Assembly: GCA_016933055.1 (NCBI GenBank)
Contig: JAFGBS010000009.1
Location: forward strand, 571,590-635,589
Length of the DNA: 64,000 bases
Source: Promethearchaeota archaeon
Lineage (GTDB): Archaea > Asgardarchaeota > Lokiarchaeia > Sigyniarchaeales > Promethearchaeaceae
Direction of reading: 5' to 3'
A program made the translations under genes and the position numbers. Under the pieces are notes generated by a model. That model saw nothing but the letters and a program-made list of their open reading frames with translations. It was not told the DNA's origin and did not search any database. Numbering within the stretch: the first letter of the stretch is position 1; each line of letters opens with the position of its first letter. Below, one piece after another: positions 44,669 to 54,882 of the stretch.

Positions 44669-45976
44669 TTATTTCTTTTGTTTAGAAAATAATCGATCCA
44701 ACCACTTTACCGTTCTATTCCAATATCTTAATAAGCGAGTTTCTCTTCTGCGACAGACATCCACTCCGTTTTTAAACACTTGAAATGGATTAAATAATAA
44801 ATACAAGTCTTCTAAGGGATTTTCTCGGAACACAATAAAGTCTGCATATTTTCCGGGATTTAAAGAACCAATATTCTCCTCTTCTCCAAGAATAATCGCA
44901 TTATTAATGGTTGCACATTGTATGGCTTCCATAGGAGTTAATCCATAAGTTTCATGAAGAAGTATTATTTCTTGAGCAAGTTTCCCATGTAAGACAAGGG
45001 GAATACCCGCATCATCCCCTACCCCTATGATAATTCCTCGTTTTATCGCACGACGTAGACCGATTTCCACTTCCCTATCAATACGAATGGAATTCAAATA
45101 TTCAATATGAGTTAGTTTTGCATCAGATAACGAATAAGCAAGACCTGAAGATAGGGTGGGTATCGTTCCAATGTTTTTTTCTTTCATTTTATTTAGTATA
45201 TCCTCTGTATAATCTGCACCATGCTCAATACTATCTATACCAGCTTCAACGCATCTTCGAGCTCCTTCTAATCCTTCTGCATGAGCCGTAACTCGTAAAC
45301 CTGCTTTATGAGCGGTATTCACAATGGCTTTTAGTACTTCTATTGAAAAAAGAGGTTTACCCGCCTGTCCAAGTTCCTTAGCGCCTGTTACACCTCCAGT
45401 GGATAAAACTTTTATGCAATCCACTCCTTGTCTGACTAAATATTCCGTAATTTCCGTAGCTTCGGCAATTTCATCATTAATTTGAACGTCGAATACATCA
45501 ATATGTTCCCCCCGTTTCGCAATAATCTTTCCAGATGTAAATAATCGGGGCCCTATTAACTCCCCTGACTTAATTTTGTCCCTTATTTCCAGAATATTGA
45601 AATATGCTTCCCCTAAACTGCGCACTGATGTGATTCCTTTTTTCAAACTTGCGTATGCATTATTTCGCATAGATTTTTGGATAAATCTTTGAAACCACGG
45701 TTGTTTTCGTAACCATGCAAATAAAATCGGTCGATCCAAAAACTTTGGCATAGGAGTTCCTGATCCACTCAAGTGAACATGATTGTTAATAAGGCCGGGG
45801 ATAACATACTGACCTTTTAGATCAATTTCGGGGATGTGATCGGTGGCAGGAATCGGATCTTGCTGAATTTTTTGTATTTTTCCTTTGTTTACAACCATTG
45901 ATACCCCGCATTGGATCTCCCCTTTTTCAGGATCGACATAACTAAAATTAGAAAATATGCATTGAGAAGATTCCAT
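44669..45976 (-). CDS. Amidohydrolase (imidazolonepropionase/prolidase-like)
   Basis: A 435-residue metal-dependent hydrolase from the ATG at 45976; an ATG 33 bp upstream is possible. The fold is shown by VIPGLINNHVHLSG with the HxH metal pair, the bridging Lys in CIKVLSTGG, and His in VTAHAEG and IEHGADY. Asp is in GVGDDAG, and the LNPGKYADFIVF ending closes the small beta domain. This group includes Xaa-Pro dipeptidases and imidazolonepropionase-like enzymes. The C-terminal 40 residues are basic. First in a unit with E1 alpha and beta; a substrate link is possible but unproven. Confidence 0.8.
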   Translation of the reverse strand: MESSQCIFSNFSYVDPEKGEIQCGVSMVVNKGKIQKIQQDPIPATDHIPEIDLKGQYVIPGLINNHVHLSGSGTPMPKFLDRPILFAWLRKQPWFQRFIQKSMRNNAYASLKKGITSVRSLGEAYFNILEIRDKIKSGELIGPRLFTSGKIIAKRGEHIDVFDVQINDEIAEATEITEYLVRQGVDCIKVLSTGGVTGAKELGQAGKPLFSIEVLKAIVNTAHKAGLRVTAHAEGLEGARRCVEAGIDSIEHGADYTEDILNKMKEKNIGTIPTLSSGLAYSLSDAKLTHIEYLNSIRIDREVEIGLRRAIKRGIIIGVGDDAGIPLVLHGKLAQEIILLHETYGLTPMEAIQCATINNAIILGEEENIGSLNPGKYADFIVFRENPLEDLYLLFNPFQVFKNGVDVCRRRETRLLRYWNRTVKWLDRLFSKQKK

Positions 45977-46063
45977 TTTATTATCTCGGCGATCAATCGT
46001 TAAAAGCATTAGGTGAAAGAGAGCATTAAAACCATGACGCCTAAGTATTCACTCCCTCTTAAA

Positions 46064-46118
46064 ATAGGTCGAAAACCTATCGATTTGTCAAATCAATTAA
46101 ATACTCTTTTGAGTATTT
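46064..46118. promoter_or_regulatory. Two compact hairpins upstream of the amidohydrolase operon
   Basis: ATAGGT-CGAAA-ACCTAT (46064-46080) and, 18 bp on, AAATACTC-TTTT-GAGTATTT (46099-46118) are perfect stems with tiny loops. They lie about 90-140 bp upstream of the operon start in a 556-bp gap (46010-46565) with no gene. They may be operators, a terminator for an unseen transcript or RNA structures. Confidence 0.35.
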
Positions 46119-46305
46119 ATACCGAAATACTAAGATCGAATCCGATAAATTCCAATTTATTATGACGTCAACATCTATCCCGTGATATCTAAAAATTTTC
46201 CCTTAGGTGAACAGAGGGTATAAAGGGTGAAGTTCTGTCTATTTGGAGTAAAATCAATATATACATACCTAATGCTACGCATTCGGCTTTTGTTTTAGAA
46301 CACTT

Positions 46306-46348
46306 ACCCTCCCAAGAATCCGCACATACCTCCCAGGAACCCACACCT
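46306..46348. repeat. Degenerate C-rich tandem repeat
   Basis: Two adjacent 21-22 bp units share a CCTCCCA-(A/G)-GAA-x-CC-x-CACA pattern: 46306-46327 and 46328-46348. The stretch is far richer in C than its surroundings, and the opposite strand is G-rich. It lies in the gap between the amidohydrolase operon and the MFS gene. Confidence 0.5.
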
Positions 46349-46565
46349 AGGACCGACCTCTTCTACATCTGATCGGTGTATTTAAACGAACCATAATATG
46401 TTATCAATCGTGTTACCTATCCATTCTAATGAAAAATCACAGTTTGATTCTGATTTATACATATCACGCTGCTTTATGATAGTTTTCAGTAAAATCGTTT
46501 ATGTAATCGTTGGATAGGGCAGAATAGATGTTGACAGGTCAAAAAATAGAATATAGAGAAAAAAA

Positions 46566-47858
46566 TTATTGTTTTCGATCCAATTTGAGTTTCTTTATTA
46601 ACAATATCCCTGGAATCAACGACAGTACTAACGCAATTGCACTTAATTGCATTGCAACGGGATATCTTATACCAGCACCAATCAATTGAGCAATAATTAA
46701 TGTACCGATGGATAGCTGTCCTAAATTAGACATCGAATTGTACCAATTGTACATCGTACCTGTAAGACTACCACGAGAGACTTTAGCAGAATATTCCATG
46801 GAAATTCGCATTTGAGAAGTTTCATATCCTCCGTTTATTGCACCTAATAGTAATACAAGTAAATATAGTACTGTTGGAAACGACAATTCTGGGGCACCTA
46901 ATGCTTCAAAGTCGATCCAAAGGAAAGACAAAATAAATCCGGTATAAACTATAGCATTGATTACAAATACCCACAATAAATTCAATTTCTGACCTAATCC
47001 CCCAATACTCAAGGCTCCAATCAGTTGTCCAACGGAAAAGAAAACCAACCCCCATCCAATAGTACCAACTCCAGCTGTTTCAATATCTAAGTCTAAAACT
47101 TCACTCATAAACGTAACCATAACAGATACAAGAGCTATCCCCATACCACTGATAAAATCGAATAAAGTAACATGCCACGTAACACCTTTACGAAATTCTC
47201 TTCCAAAATCAGCTAAGTATACTTTCGGAATATTATCTGCTTCCTTTATTAAAAGTGCGGACATGATTCCGACGACTGCAAATATTCCTATTATAAGATA
47301 AGAATATCTCCATCCTAGTTGATTACCCCATACTCCTAAAAACACACCAGATAGAATCGCCCCCCCACCTCTTGCACCCCATGCGACTCCTTGCATCCAA
47401 CCACGTCGGTTAGGGGGTGTAACATCAACTCCTAGTGAGTCTAATACGGTATCTCCTAATGCTACACTTCCAGTTACAAACATTCCAATTAATATTATGC
47501 TCCAGTGAGGACTTGTGTACATAGGAAGACTGATCCAACCAATGATTCCGATTAAACCCGCAATTAAAATATAAGGCTTTCGACGACCGAATTTTCCGAC
47601 TTTAACAGTGTCAGAAAGTATACCAAATACAATTTTAATCAACCACGGAATAAATATGATACTTTGAATAGTTAGAGCCTCATCCTCAAGGTAACCCAGA
47701 GTTTGTAAAAATGGTGCAATTAATAGAATAGCGGCAAAAGCAGCACCTTGGGAAAAATAAAACAAAAATTGAACAAATAGATACCAATCTTTCCAGGTAG
47801 AAAAATCCAAATCTTCCTTTAAGTCATCTGGTATCTGTTTTTCCATAAAATCTGACAT
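46566..47858 (-). CDS. MFS transporter
   Basis: A 430-residue protein with about 12 membrane helices. The loop 2-3 signature is FGILSDTVKVGKFGRRKPYIL (about 76-96), and loop 4-5 region is GDTVLDSLGVDVTPPNRRGWMQG. It resembles MFS_1 carriers related to the sugar/cation or folate-biopterin groups, but the substrate is not readable. Short acidic N-terminus. Monocistronic by spacing. Confidence 0.82.
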   Translation of the reverse strand: MSDFMEKQIPDDLKEDLDFSTWKDWYLFVQFLFYFSQGAAFAAILLIAPFLQTLGYLEDEALTIQSIIFIPWLIKIVFGILSDTVKVGKFGRRKPYILIAGLIGIIGWISLPMYTSPHWSIILIGMFVTGSVALGDTVLDSLGVDVTPPNRRGWMQGVAWGARGGGAILSGVFLGVWGNQLGWRYSYLIIGIFAVVGIMSALLIKEADNIPKVYLADFGREFRKGVTWHVTLFDFISGMGIALVSVMVTFMSEVLDLDIETAGVGTIGWGLVFFSVGQLIGALSIGGLGQKLNLLWVFVINAIVYTGFILSFLWIDFEALGAPELSFPTVLYLLVLLLGAINGGYETSQMRISMEYSAKVSRGSLTGTMYNWYNSMSNLGQLSIGTLIIAQLIGAGIRYPVAMQLSAIALVLSLIPGILLIKKLKLDRKQ

Positions 47859-47972
47859 GATAGATTTTTGTTATTCTCCCAGAATTTAATTTTTTAGATT
47901 ACTTCAAGAAATAATTGTTCGTTCCATCTGTTCACAAGTAAAATTGAATTATGTTCTCACCCATTAACCTAT

Positions 47973-48920
47973 ATGGAGATGAAATTTAGTATCCAAAATC
48001 TACAACCTCTAACTAAAGATATTTTGGATAATGTTTACAAGTTGTATCAAGATAATGAACAGTTCTTCAGAATTACAAAAAGTGATTTTGAAAACCAGAC
48101 TTTAGGAGATACTTCTTTCAATCCTGAATTCTCACTCGTTTTGTATCCCAAGAAATCAGATAAACCAATAGCAGTTTTAGTGGGAGTTGTAAAAAAAGGA
48201 TATATCAAAAAAAATCTAATAGTTAAAGTCTTTTTGGTCGATAGGGAATACAGACGTAAAGGTATCGGAACATGGATGTTTAAAGAGCTATTAAAAAGAG
48301 CTAGACAAAGTCTGAACATATTTTCATCTGTAACCTATGGATTCTCTCCTCCCCAATTTCTCCAACCAGGGGTAGATGTACGTCATACTTCTCTTCTTTT
48401 CTTCCTCCAATCCATGGGATTAAAACGTAAGAAGTCCAGAAACAATTTGACGGTTCATATATCCAAGGATTTAACAGAACCCAAAACCTACAAATATGGA
48501 TTCACTTTACAGAGAATTACACCGGAATTCTTTTCATCCACTTTAGAATTTGTGAAAAAAGGATTTTTTGCACCAACTTGGTCAGCGGAAGTAGAATTAA
48601 CTTTCAATTTTGAAAAACCTACTACATTCATCGCCTTAGATGAGAATAAGAATGTAGTTGGATTCGCATCCCATAGCACATGTTTTTTCAGCTCGTTTGG
48701 TCCCACAGGTGTGTTGAAATCTCTTCGTGGGAAAGGTATTGGTGGAGAATTACTAAAATGGTGCCTTTGGGATATTAAAAACCAAGGATATGATACAAGC
48801 ACGATCATGTACGTTGTTGGTAATACTGTAGCATATTATTCAAAAACAGTTGGGGCTTTCATTCATCCCGTTCACATTCCTATGAGAGCAAGCATCCTCA
48901 AATGGAGAAATTTGTATTGA
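47973..48920 (+). CDS. Tandem GNAT-domain acetyltransferase
   Basis: A 315-residue protein with two GNAT folds. The first acetyl-CoA loop is DREYRRKGIGTWMFKELL (about 91-108). The second is LKSLRGKGIGGELLKWCL near residue 250, preceded by VVGFASH and followed by VGNTVAYYSKTVGAF. Both contain the R/Q-x-x-G-x-G/A motif. It would acetylate small molecules or proteins; the acceptor is unknown. A second ATG lies two codons in. It precedes the P-type ATPase gene by 74 bp. Confidence 0.78.
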   Translation: MEMKFSIQNLQPLTKDILDNVYKLYQDNEQFFRITKSDFENQTLGDTSFNPEFSLVLYPKKSDKPIAVLVGVVKKGYIKKNLIVKVFLVDREYRRKGIGTWMFKELLKRARQSLNIFSSVTYGFSPPQFLQPGVDVRHTSLLFFLQSMGLKRKKSRNNLTVHISKDLTEPKTYKYGFTLQRITPEFFSSTLEFVKKGFFAPTWSAEVELTFNFEKPTTFIALDENKNVVGFASHSTCFFSSFGPTGVLKSLRGKGIGGELLKWCLWDIKNQGYDTSTIMYVVGNTVAYYSKTVGAFIHPVHIPMRASILKWRNLY

Positions 48921-48994
48921 CTTTTGAAATTGCTGAATATATTTAGGAGTCAACAATTGTCCAATTAATAACTACTATCAGGCGTTAGTAGATA

Positions 48995-51835
48995 ATGGCA
49001 TTCTATAATTTAGAATTAGAAGAAATTTTTCATCGATTGAAGACGAATCCAAAAAATGGTTTGTCAAAACTAGAAGCTGAAGATCGCCTTATGCATGATG
49101 GTTATAATGAATTACCAAAGCACAATCCAAAATTCTGGAAAGTGTATCTTGCTCCATTATTCAATTGGCTGATTGTGATTTACCTTATTGGAGCCATAAT
49201 TTTGTTTATCTCGGGTTGGATCCAACCAGAAGAAAAAACTAGTTCGACTCTTTTATATTTTACATTAGCCGTGGTAGCCCTTAATTGCATAATCGCGGTT
49301 ATCCAGCAATATCGCGCAACCAAAAAATTAGAAGCACTAGAATTTCTTTCTGCCCCCACGGCGAAAGTTTTAAGAGAAGGTAATTTAAAGGTAATTTCCG
49401 CCAGAAAAATCGTGGTAGGAGATATCATCAATTTGGAACAAGGAGATAGGATTCCTGCAGATTGTAGAATTATCCAATCAGCAAATCTAGAAGTAGATGA
49501 ATCACCTCTAACGGGGGAAAGTAAAACTGTTTCAAAATCAGAAAATATACTAAACGGAGAAGCAATTCCGATTCAATCACAATCGAATATTATTTTTCTG
49601 GGCACATATATAATATTAGGTCACGCTAAAGCCCTTGTAATTCGCACGGGTATATACAATGAGATAGGAAAAATATCGAAAGGTTTAGAATCTATTAATA
49701 CGCGAGAAATCCAAATCCAGAAAACAATGAATAATTTTGGCAAATGGCTTGGTCTAATTGTAGGTGGTTTATGGGTTGTAACTTTAGTAATCATATGGAC
49801 TACAACTGGTAAATTAAATATTTTCAAAAGTTTGAATTCAGCTATGGATATAATGCCAATCAATATTCCTCTTTTATCCACAATTATCCTCATAACGGGA
49901 GTTCTCACAATGGCAACACGGGGTGTAATAATCCGTAATTTAACATCTGTTGATAGTTTAGGAAGAATAAGTGTGCTATGCGCTGATAAGACGGGTACGA
50001 TTACTGAAGGAAAAATGATGATTCAATATGTTGTTACTCCTACTTCAACATTTTTTGTGACTGGAACGGGTTACAATCCTGCTGGCTCTATTTTCCTGCA
50101 GAAAGAAAATAAAAAACCCGAAAAAATAACCACATTAGAATCATTCCCTCAATTTCAACAGATCTTATTAGCCTCCAAATTAAATAGCAACGCTACTTTG
50201 GATAAAAAAGAACAACGAATAAGAAAAACTATATTTGAACGTTGGGAGGTATTGGGATCACCCACGGAAGGTGCTATAACTACATTATATGAAAAAGTAG
50301 GCGGATTGCTTAATTCTAATATTTTAGAAGAATTTTCCTTCATAAAGGAATTTCCATTTGATCCTTCTATCAAACTCATGTCTAAATTATATAAATTGGA
50401 TTCAGAATTCGTTCTATTTACAAAAGGTGCACCTGAAAAAATTATTAATCTTAGCTTATCAATATCACAAAGAGGAAATGTATCCACATTTTCGAACAAT
50501 GGGAAAAAGGCAATCTTAAAACAAATCAATAAATATGCTGAGCGGGGATACCGCATACTCAGCATAGCTCAAAGAAGTTTTGATTATGAACCGGTTACGA
50601 CATCACGTGAGGATATAGAAGCTAATTTAATATATCTTGGGTCTTTTATGATTTCGGATGTACCAAGGGAGGGAGTGAAAGAATCTATCCAAGTGAGTAG
50701 AAACGCAGGGATCGATATAAAGATGATAACGGGTGATTCATTAGTTACCGCCAAATCAATTGCAAACCAGATTGGATTATCAATATCAAACTGCGATGGA
50801 ATCGACATGCAAACCGATTCACCCTTAGACATCCAGCAATATAATGTATTTGCTCGAGTTTCTCCTTTTGATAAACATATGATTGTCACAAAATTGCAGG
50901 AGAATGCACGCATCGTAGCGATGACAGGGGATGGTGTGAATGACGCGCTTGCTCTAAGTATTGCTGATGTTGGCATAGCTATGGGAATAAGAGGTACGGA
51001 TGTGGCAAAAGAAGCGGCTGATATGATAATCGCAAATGATTCTTTCAATTCCATTATACATGGGATAGCAGAGGGTCGAGGGATTTTTGCGCGTATCCGA
51101 GCGGTTGTATTTTTTTATGTTGCAATTAATATATTCGAAGGATTAGTCCAATTTGTTTTAACCATTGTACTCGATTTACCCTATTTCTTAGATACGAATT
51201 TTTACTTGCAATGGATATTTTTGTCCATTACTCTTCACACCATACCCGGATTGATTTTGACCTTTGATATTGAAAATAAAGACGTAATGCAGGAAAAACC
51301 AAGAGATTCTGAAGAAATATTATCGAAAAATATCACCATCTTGATGCTGAGCTATGGGTTTTTACTTGCAATTAGCATCTGCTTGGTTTATTTTCTATCT
51401 ATAACTCGCACTATTCCCATTAACGCATTCAATATAGGAAGTCAATATTTTCCCTATTTTAATCAAAATATCGAGTTACAATTTCAAGGGAAAACCCTCA
51501 CAATGCTTATGGTAGTTCTGTATTTTTGTGAATCAATCCTTGTTTTCCAAATTCGCAGAATAAATAAATCGATTATTAGGACCTTGAAAGAGGATAGTAA
51601 ATTGTGGATGTACATGTTGATTGGTGTGCTTTTTGCGATCTTTCTTTCATTGATGTACATTCCAAGGTTACAGATCTCGCTGGCGGAATTAAAAATAGGA
51701 GATTTAAGCCTTAATTTTAGGTTTATGCGATTAAACGGGTGGGATTGGTTAATATGCGCTGGAATCGCATGCATCAGTGTTATGGGATTCGAGATTGCGA
51801 AATATTTATTTCGAAAAAAAGGAATTATCTTTTAA
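48995..51835 (+). CDS. P-type cation-transporting ATPase
   Basis: A 946-residue P-type ATPase. It has an N-terminal cation-ATPase domain, TGES in the actuator (173-176), phosphorylated Asp331 in CADKTGT, a nucleotide domain with KGAPEKI, and the hinge MTGDGVNDALAL. Ten membrane segments are plausible. The M4 ion-binding motif is MPINIP (287-292), where Ca2+ pumps have PEGLP and H+ pumps PVALP, so the ion cannot be assigned. The general order fits types II/III (Ca2+, H+ or Na+) rather than heavy-metal pumps, and there are no Cys metal-binding repeats. It ends overlapping the convergent rnhA by 11 bp. Confidence 0.85.
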   Translation: MAFYNLELEEIFHRLKTNPKNGLSKLEAEDRLMHDGYNELPKHNPKFWKVYLAPLFNWLIVIYLIGAIILFISGWIQPEEKTSSTLLYFTLAVVALNCIIAVIQQYRATKKLEALEFLSAPTAKVLREGNLKVISARKIVVGDIINLEQGDRIPADCRIIQSANLEVDESPLTGESKTVSKSENILNGEAIPIQSQSNIIFLGTYIILGHAKALVIRTGIYNEIGKISKGLESINTREIQIQKTMNNFGKWLGLIVGGLWVVTLVIIWTTTGKLNIFKSLNSAMDIMPINIPLLSTIILITGVLTMATRGVIIRNLTSVDSLGRISVLCADKTGTITEGKMMIQYVVTPTSTFFVTGTGYNPAGSIFLQKENKKPEKITTLESFPQFQQILLASKLNSNATLDKKEQRIRKTIFERWEVLGSPTEGAITTLYEKVGGLLNSNILEEFSFIKEFPFDPSIKLMSKLYKLDSEFVLFTKGAPEKIINLSLSISQRGNVSTFSNNGKKAILKQINKYAERGYRILSIAQRSFDYEPVTTSREDIEANLIYLGSFMISDVPREGVKESIQVSRNAGIDIKMITGDSLVTAKSIANQIGLSISNCDGIDMQTDSPLDIQQYNVFARVSPFDKHMIVTKLQENARIVAMTGDGVNDALALSIADVGIAMGIRGTDVAKEAADMIIANDSFNSIIHGIAEGRGIFARIRAVVFFYVAINIFEGLVQFVLTIVLDLPYFLDTNFYLQWIFLSITLHTIPGLILTFDIENKDVMQEKPRDSEEILSKNITILMLSYGFLLAISICLVYFLSITRTIPINAFNIGSQYFPYFNQNIELQFQGKTLTMLMVVLYFCESILVFQIRRINKSIIRTLKEDSKLWMYMLIGVLFAIFLSLMYIPRLQISLAELKIGDLSLNFRFMRLNGWDWLICAGIACISVMGFEIAKYLFRKKGIIF

Positions 51836-52244
51836 ATTTTAAATCCACTGCTTTATTTGCAAGTTCATCAGCTTGAGAATTTTTTTCCCGCTTAATATGA
51901 GTGAAGGTCACCTTTTCGAAGCCCGACGATAATGAACGAACATTTTCCATGAGTAATTTCAATTCGTGATTTTTCACAGAATATATTCCGCTCATCTGCT
52001 TCACTAACAGTTCAGAATCACTATACACATGAACAACACCACGACAAATCTTCAAACATTTAGATAGCCCTATGAGTAAAGCACCATATTCTGCTTGATT
52101 GTTTGTATAGTTATTTCCTAAAAATTTATATCCAGTTTCAATGATAACTCCATTCATATCGGTAATAACAAATCCTGCCCCAGCTGGTCCGGGATTACCT
52201 CTTGCACATCCATCTGTGTACAATTTTATTTCTTTTTTATTCAT
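51825..52244 (-). CDS. rnhA: Ribonuclease HI
   Basis: A 139-residue RNase H fold from the ATG at 52244. It has IKLYTDGCARGNPGPAGAGF (first catalytic Asp), NQAEYGALLIGL (Glu), VYSDSELLVKQM (Asp) and REKNSQADELANKA (last Asp). It degrades RNA in RNA-DNA hybrids. A longer frame reaching 52301 would overlap asnS by 44 bp and adds no family residues. Confidence 0.9.
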   Translation of the reverse strand: MNKKEIKLYTDGCARGNPGPAGAGFVITDMNGVIIETGYKFLGNNYTNNQAEYGALLIGLSKCLKICRGVVHVYSDSELLVKQMSGIYSVKNHELKLLMENVRSLSSGFEKVTFTHIKREKNSQADELANKAVDLKFKR

Positions 52245-52257
52245 AGGGATCAGATCT

Positions 52258-53556
52258 TTATGGTGTTTTTCGTAACATAGTTCGGGGAAACGGGATTGCA
52301 TCTTTTATGCTATCGATCCCGCATATCCATGATACTACGCGTTCCAATCCAACTCCGTAACCAGAATGAGGAACAGAACCATATTTCCGTAAATCAAAAT
52401 ACCAATCGTAATTTTGGGGATCTTCTCCCTCAGCTTTCAGACGTTCCATCATGTTATCCACTAATAAACTCCGTTCGGATCCACCAACAATTTCACAATA
52501 TCCTTCAGGTGCTAACATGTCAAAGCATAAAGCTTCTTTAGGATTTTCTGGACTAGGTGGTTTATAAAATCCCATAATATCAGTGGGATAATGCGTAACC
52601 ACAACAGGACATTGAAAATGTTCAGCGATTTTTGCTTCTTCTAAGGTGCGTAAATCTTTTCCCCAAGGTACATCCATCACATATTCTTCATTCAACAGTT
52701 TTAAAGCGTCTGCGTACTTAATAGTTGGATACTTAACTTTTGCATATTTCTCGAGCAGCTTGATATCCCTTTCCAAGATTTCCAAGTCTTGTTTATTATC
52801 TCGAAGCACTCTTTTTAGTATGAACCTAATTTCGTCTTTTGCTAGTTGTACTGCTCCATCTAACTTCATCCATGCTGCTTCCATTTCACACATCCAGAAT
52901 TCTGTGAGATGACGAGATGTTTTTGACTTTTCAGCCCGAAATGTAGGTCCTACATTATATATTTTTCCTAGGGCGAAGATCCCTGCCTCTGCATACAATT
53001 GCCAGGATTGGGATAAATAGACTTTGTCTTTAAAATATTTTACTTCAAACAATGTAGCTCCCCCTTCACTCATACTGGGTTGGAATACCGGAGCATCGAA
53101 TTCATAAAATCCTCTTTTTCGGAAGAAGTCGTGGATTGCACCTACAACAGTATGGCGAATTTTGAGAATCGCAGTCATTCTCCGAGATCTCAGCCATAAA
53201 TGTCGATTATCAAGTAAAAATTCAGTAGATTGATCTTGGGTAATCGGAAATGGTTCTGCTATTTGAAAGATGTTTAATTCCTTTACCTGAATCTCATAAC
53301 CTGTAGGAGCACGTTCATCCTCTTTTATCACCCCAGACAATTCAATTGAAGATTCTATCGTTAACTTTACTGCCTCTTCATATATCTCTGGACTTTTTTC
53401 TTTCTTAATCACACATTGGATGATATCCGATTCATCTCGGACAACAATAAATACGAATTTATTAGAAGCCCTCTGCCTATAGACCCATCCTCTGATGTGT
53501 ACATCTCCAGTTCCTTTTTTCATGGCATCCTTGATTGTGATAAACTTTTTCATCAA
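52258..53556 (-). CDS. asnS: Asparaginyl-tRNA synthetase
   Basis: A 432-residue class IIb synthetase. The N-terminal OB-fold anticodon domain has VHIRGWVYRQRASNKFVFIVVRD. Class II motif 1 is in FRKRGFYEFDAPVFQPS, motif 2 in FRAEKSKTSRHLTEFWMCEMEAA, and motif 3 in GYGVGLERVVSWICG, followed by FPRTMLR. The HLTEFWMCEMEAAW stretch favours AsnRS over AspRS. It charges tRNA-Asn directly. It is separated from rnhA by 13 bp in the same direction. Confidence 0.88.
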   Translation of the reverse strand: MMKKFITIKDAMKKGTGDVHIRGWVYRQRASNKFVFIVVRDESDIIQCVIKKEKSPEIYEEAVKLTIESSIELSGVIKEDERAPTGYEIQVKELNIFQIAEPFPITQDQSTEFLLDNRHLWLRSRRMTAILKIRHTVVGAIHDFFRKRGFYEFDAPVFQPSMSEGGATLFEVKYFKDKVYLSQSWQLYAEAGIFALGKIYNVGPTFRAEKSKTSRHLTEFWMCEMEAAWMKLDGAVQLAKDEIRFILKRVLRDNKQDLEILERDIKLLEKYAKVKYPTIKYADALKLLNEEYVMDVPWGKDLRTLEEAKIAEHFQCPVVVTHYPTDIMGFYKPPSPENPKEALCFDMLAPEGYCEIVGGSERSLLVDNMMERLKAEGEDPQNYDWYFDLRKYGSVPHSGYGVGLERVVSWICGIDSIKDAIPFPRTMLRKTP

Positions 53557-53697
53557 AAAGAAGAATTATGGAAAATTAATAAGATTGTCGTTGATGGGTT
53601 TCCTACAGCTGATCAGTTTACAGAAAAATAGAAAAAATAAATTGTATAAGTGAGACTATAATCCAATTAGTAGTAAATTTAGATTCGGAGAGAAATT

Positions 53698-54681
53698 ATG
53701 ACTAGCGAATATGTAGTAAAAGAGTATCATAAAAAAAATATCATTTACAAGCATCTTCATTTGGGCACCAATTTACCCGTTCTAGATTCTTTTAGGAAGT
53801 ATATATATCGGGAAATTGACCAGATGGGATGTTTTTCTATAGTGCTCAAAGATTCTAATTCTGAAGAAGTTTTGGGACATACTATGCTATTTAAATGGGA
53901 AGATAAATTGTATTTTGCGTTTTTTTATGCTAAAGAAGTATCATTTAAAAATGCAAAACGCCTAATTACCGAAATCGAAAGTAAAGCAAGACAATTAAAT
54001 TGCAAAATGGTTTTAGGTCCCGTAAATTTGCCGCCATATATTTACGGTTTTGGATTTTCTGAAGAAGGAAGCGATACATCTATATTCGCAATGGCTCCAA
54101 CAACTGACCCTGCCTATATTGATCATTTTAGAAAATTAGATTATCAATCTCCTCAAAAATTTTTACACTTCCGGGCTCCTTTACGACCAGTTCCGTACGA
54201 GAAAAAGTATGATATTCGTTTTGCAGATCTAAGAAATCCAGCTGAATGGAAGGATAAATTTTTAGAACTTCAATACAGATTATATCCTTCGCAAATTCAA
54301 ATCACTCCTAATCAAGCTTATTTATTTGATGATATTCTAGAATTTTTAAATGAATTTTCTAATAACGATTCAGTATTTTTGATATATAATGATGACGGGA
54401 ACTTGATAGGAATAGGATGGGGTTCTCCCAATCCCTTTGATCTAAACGATAATGGGAAAACTAGGAGTTATGTTCTATTTGGAGCAGCAGTTGAAAAAGA
54501 ATATCAAAAACAAGGGATACTAACTGAAGTCTTTAAGTTATGTGGAAATCATTTCACTCAACAAGGTGTAACTTATGGGGAGGGATTTACTAATGAAGAA
54601 AACATCGCATCCATACGGTTATTTAAAAGTTGGGGTGCAGAGCACACGAGAACTCATGTCTTAATGATAAAACAAATCTAA
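53698..54681 (+). CDS. GNAT-like N-acyltransferase
   Basis: A 327-residue protein of two acyltransferase-like halves. The N-terminal half has MVLGPVNLPPYIYGFGFSEEG and APTTDPAYIDHFRKLDYQ, a pattern seen in YghO-like GNAT proteins. The C-terminal half carries a GNAT fold with EKEYQKQGILTEVFKLCG and FTNEENIASIRLFKSWG. GAGAGAAATT precedes the ATG. Substrate unknown. It is a stand-alone gene. Confidence 0.7.
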   Translation: MTSEYVVKEYHKKNIIYKHLHLGTNLPVLDSFRKYIYREIDQMGCFSIVLKDSNSEEVLGHTMLFKWEDKLYFAFFYAKEVSFKNAKRLITEIESKARQLNCKMVLGPVNLPPYIYGFGFSEEGSDTSIFAMAPTTDPAYIDHFRKLDYQSPQKFLHFRAPLRPVPYEKKYDIRFADLRNPAEWKDKFLELQYRLYPSQIQITPNQAYLFDDILEFLNEFSNNDSVFLIYNDDGNLIGIGWGSPNPFDLNDNGKTRSYVLFGAAVEKEYQKQGILTEVFKLCGNHFTQQGVTYGEGFTNEENIASIRLFKSWGAEHTRTHVLMIKQI

Positions 54682-54882
54682 CGATACCGAGAAATCCAAA
54701 CCAACCAATAACGATATTTCTGCGAAAAAGATCCTTAAGTTTTGAAGATAAATTCACCTGAAAACATGGATGATTGGAAACTTAACTGGAAATATTTTAT
54801 GGGATAATAAATTTAAGGAGACTTCCTATTTTTTCTTTAGGGGGTTCTAATTATAAGGAATTCTCCGGTTAGTGTGGTGTAT

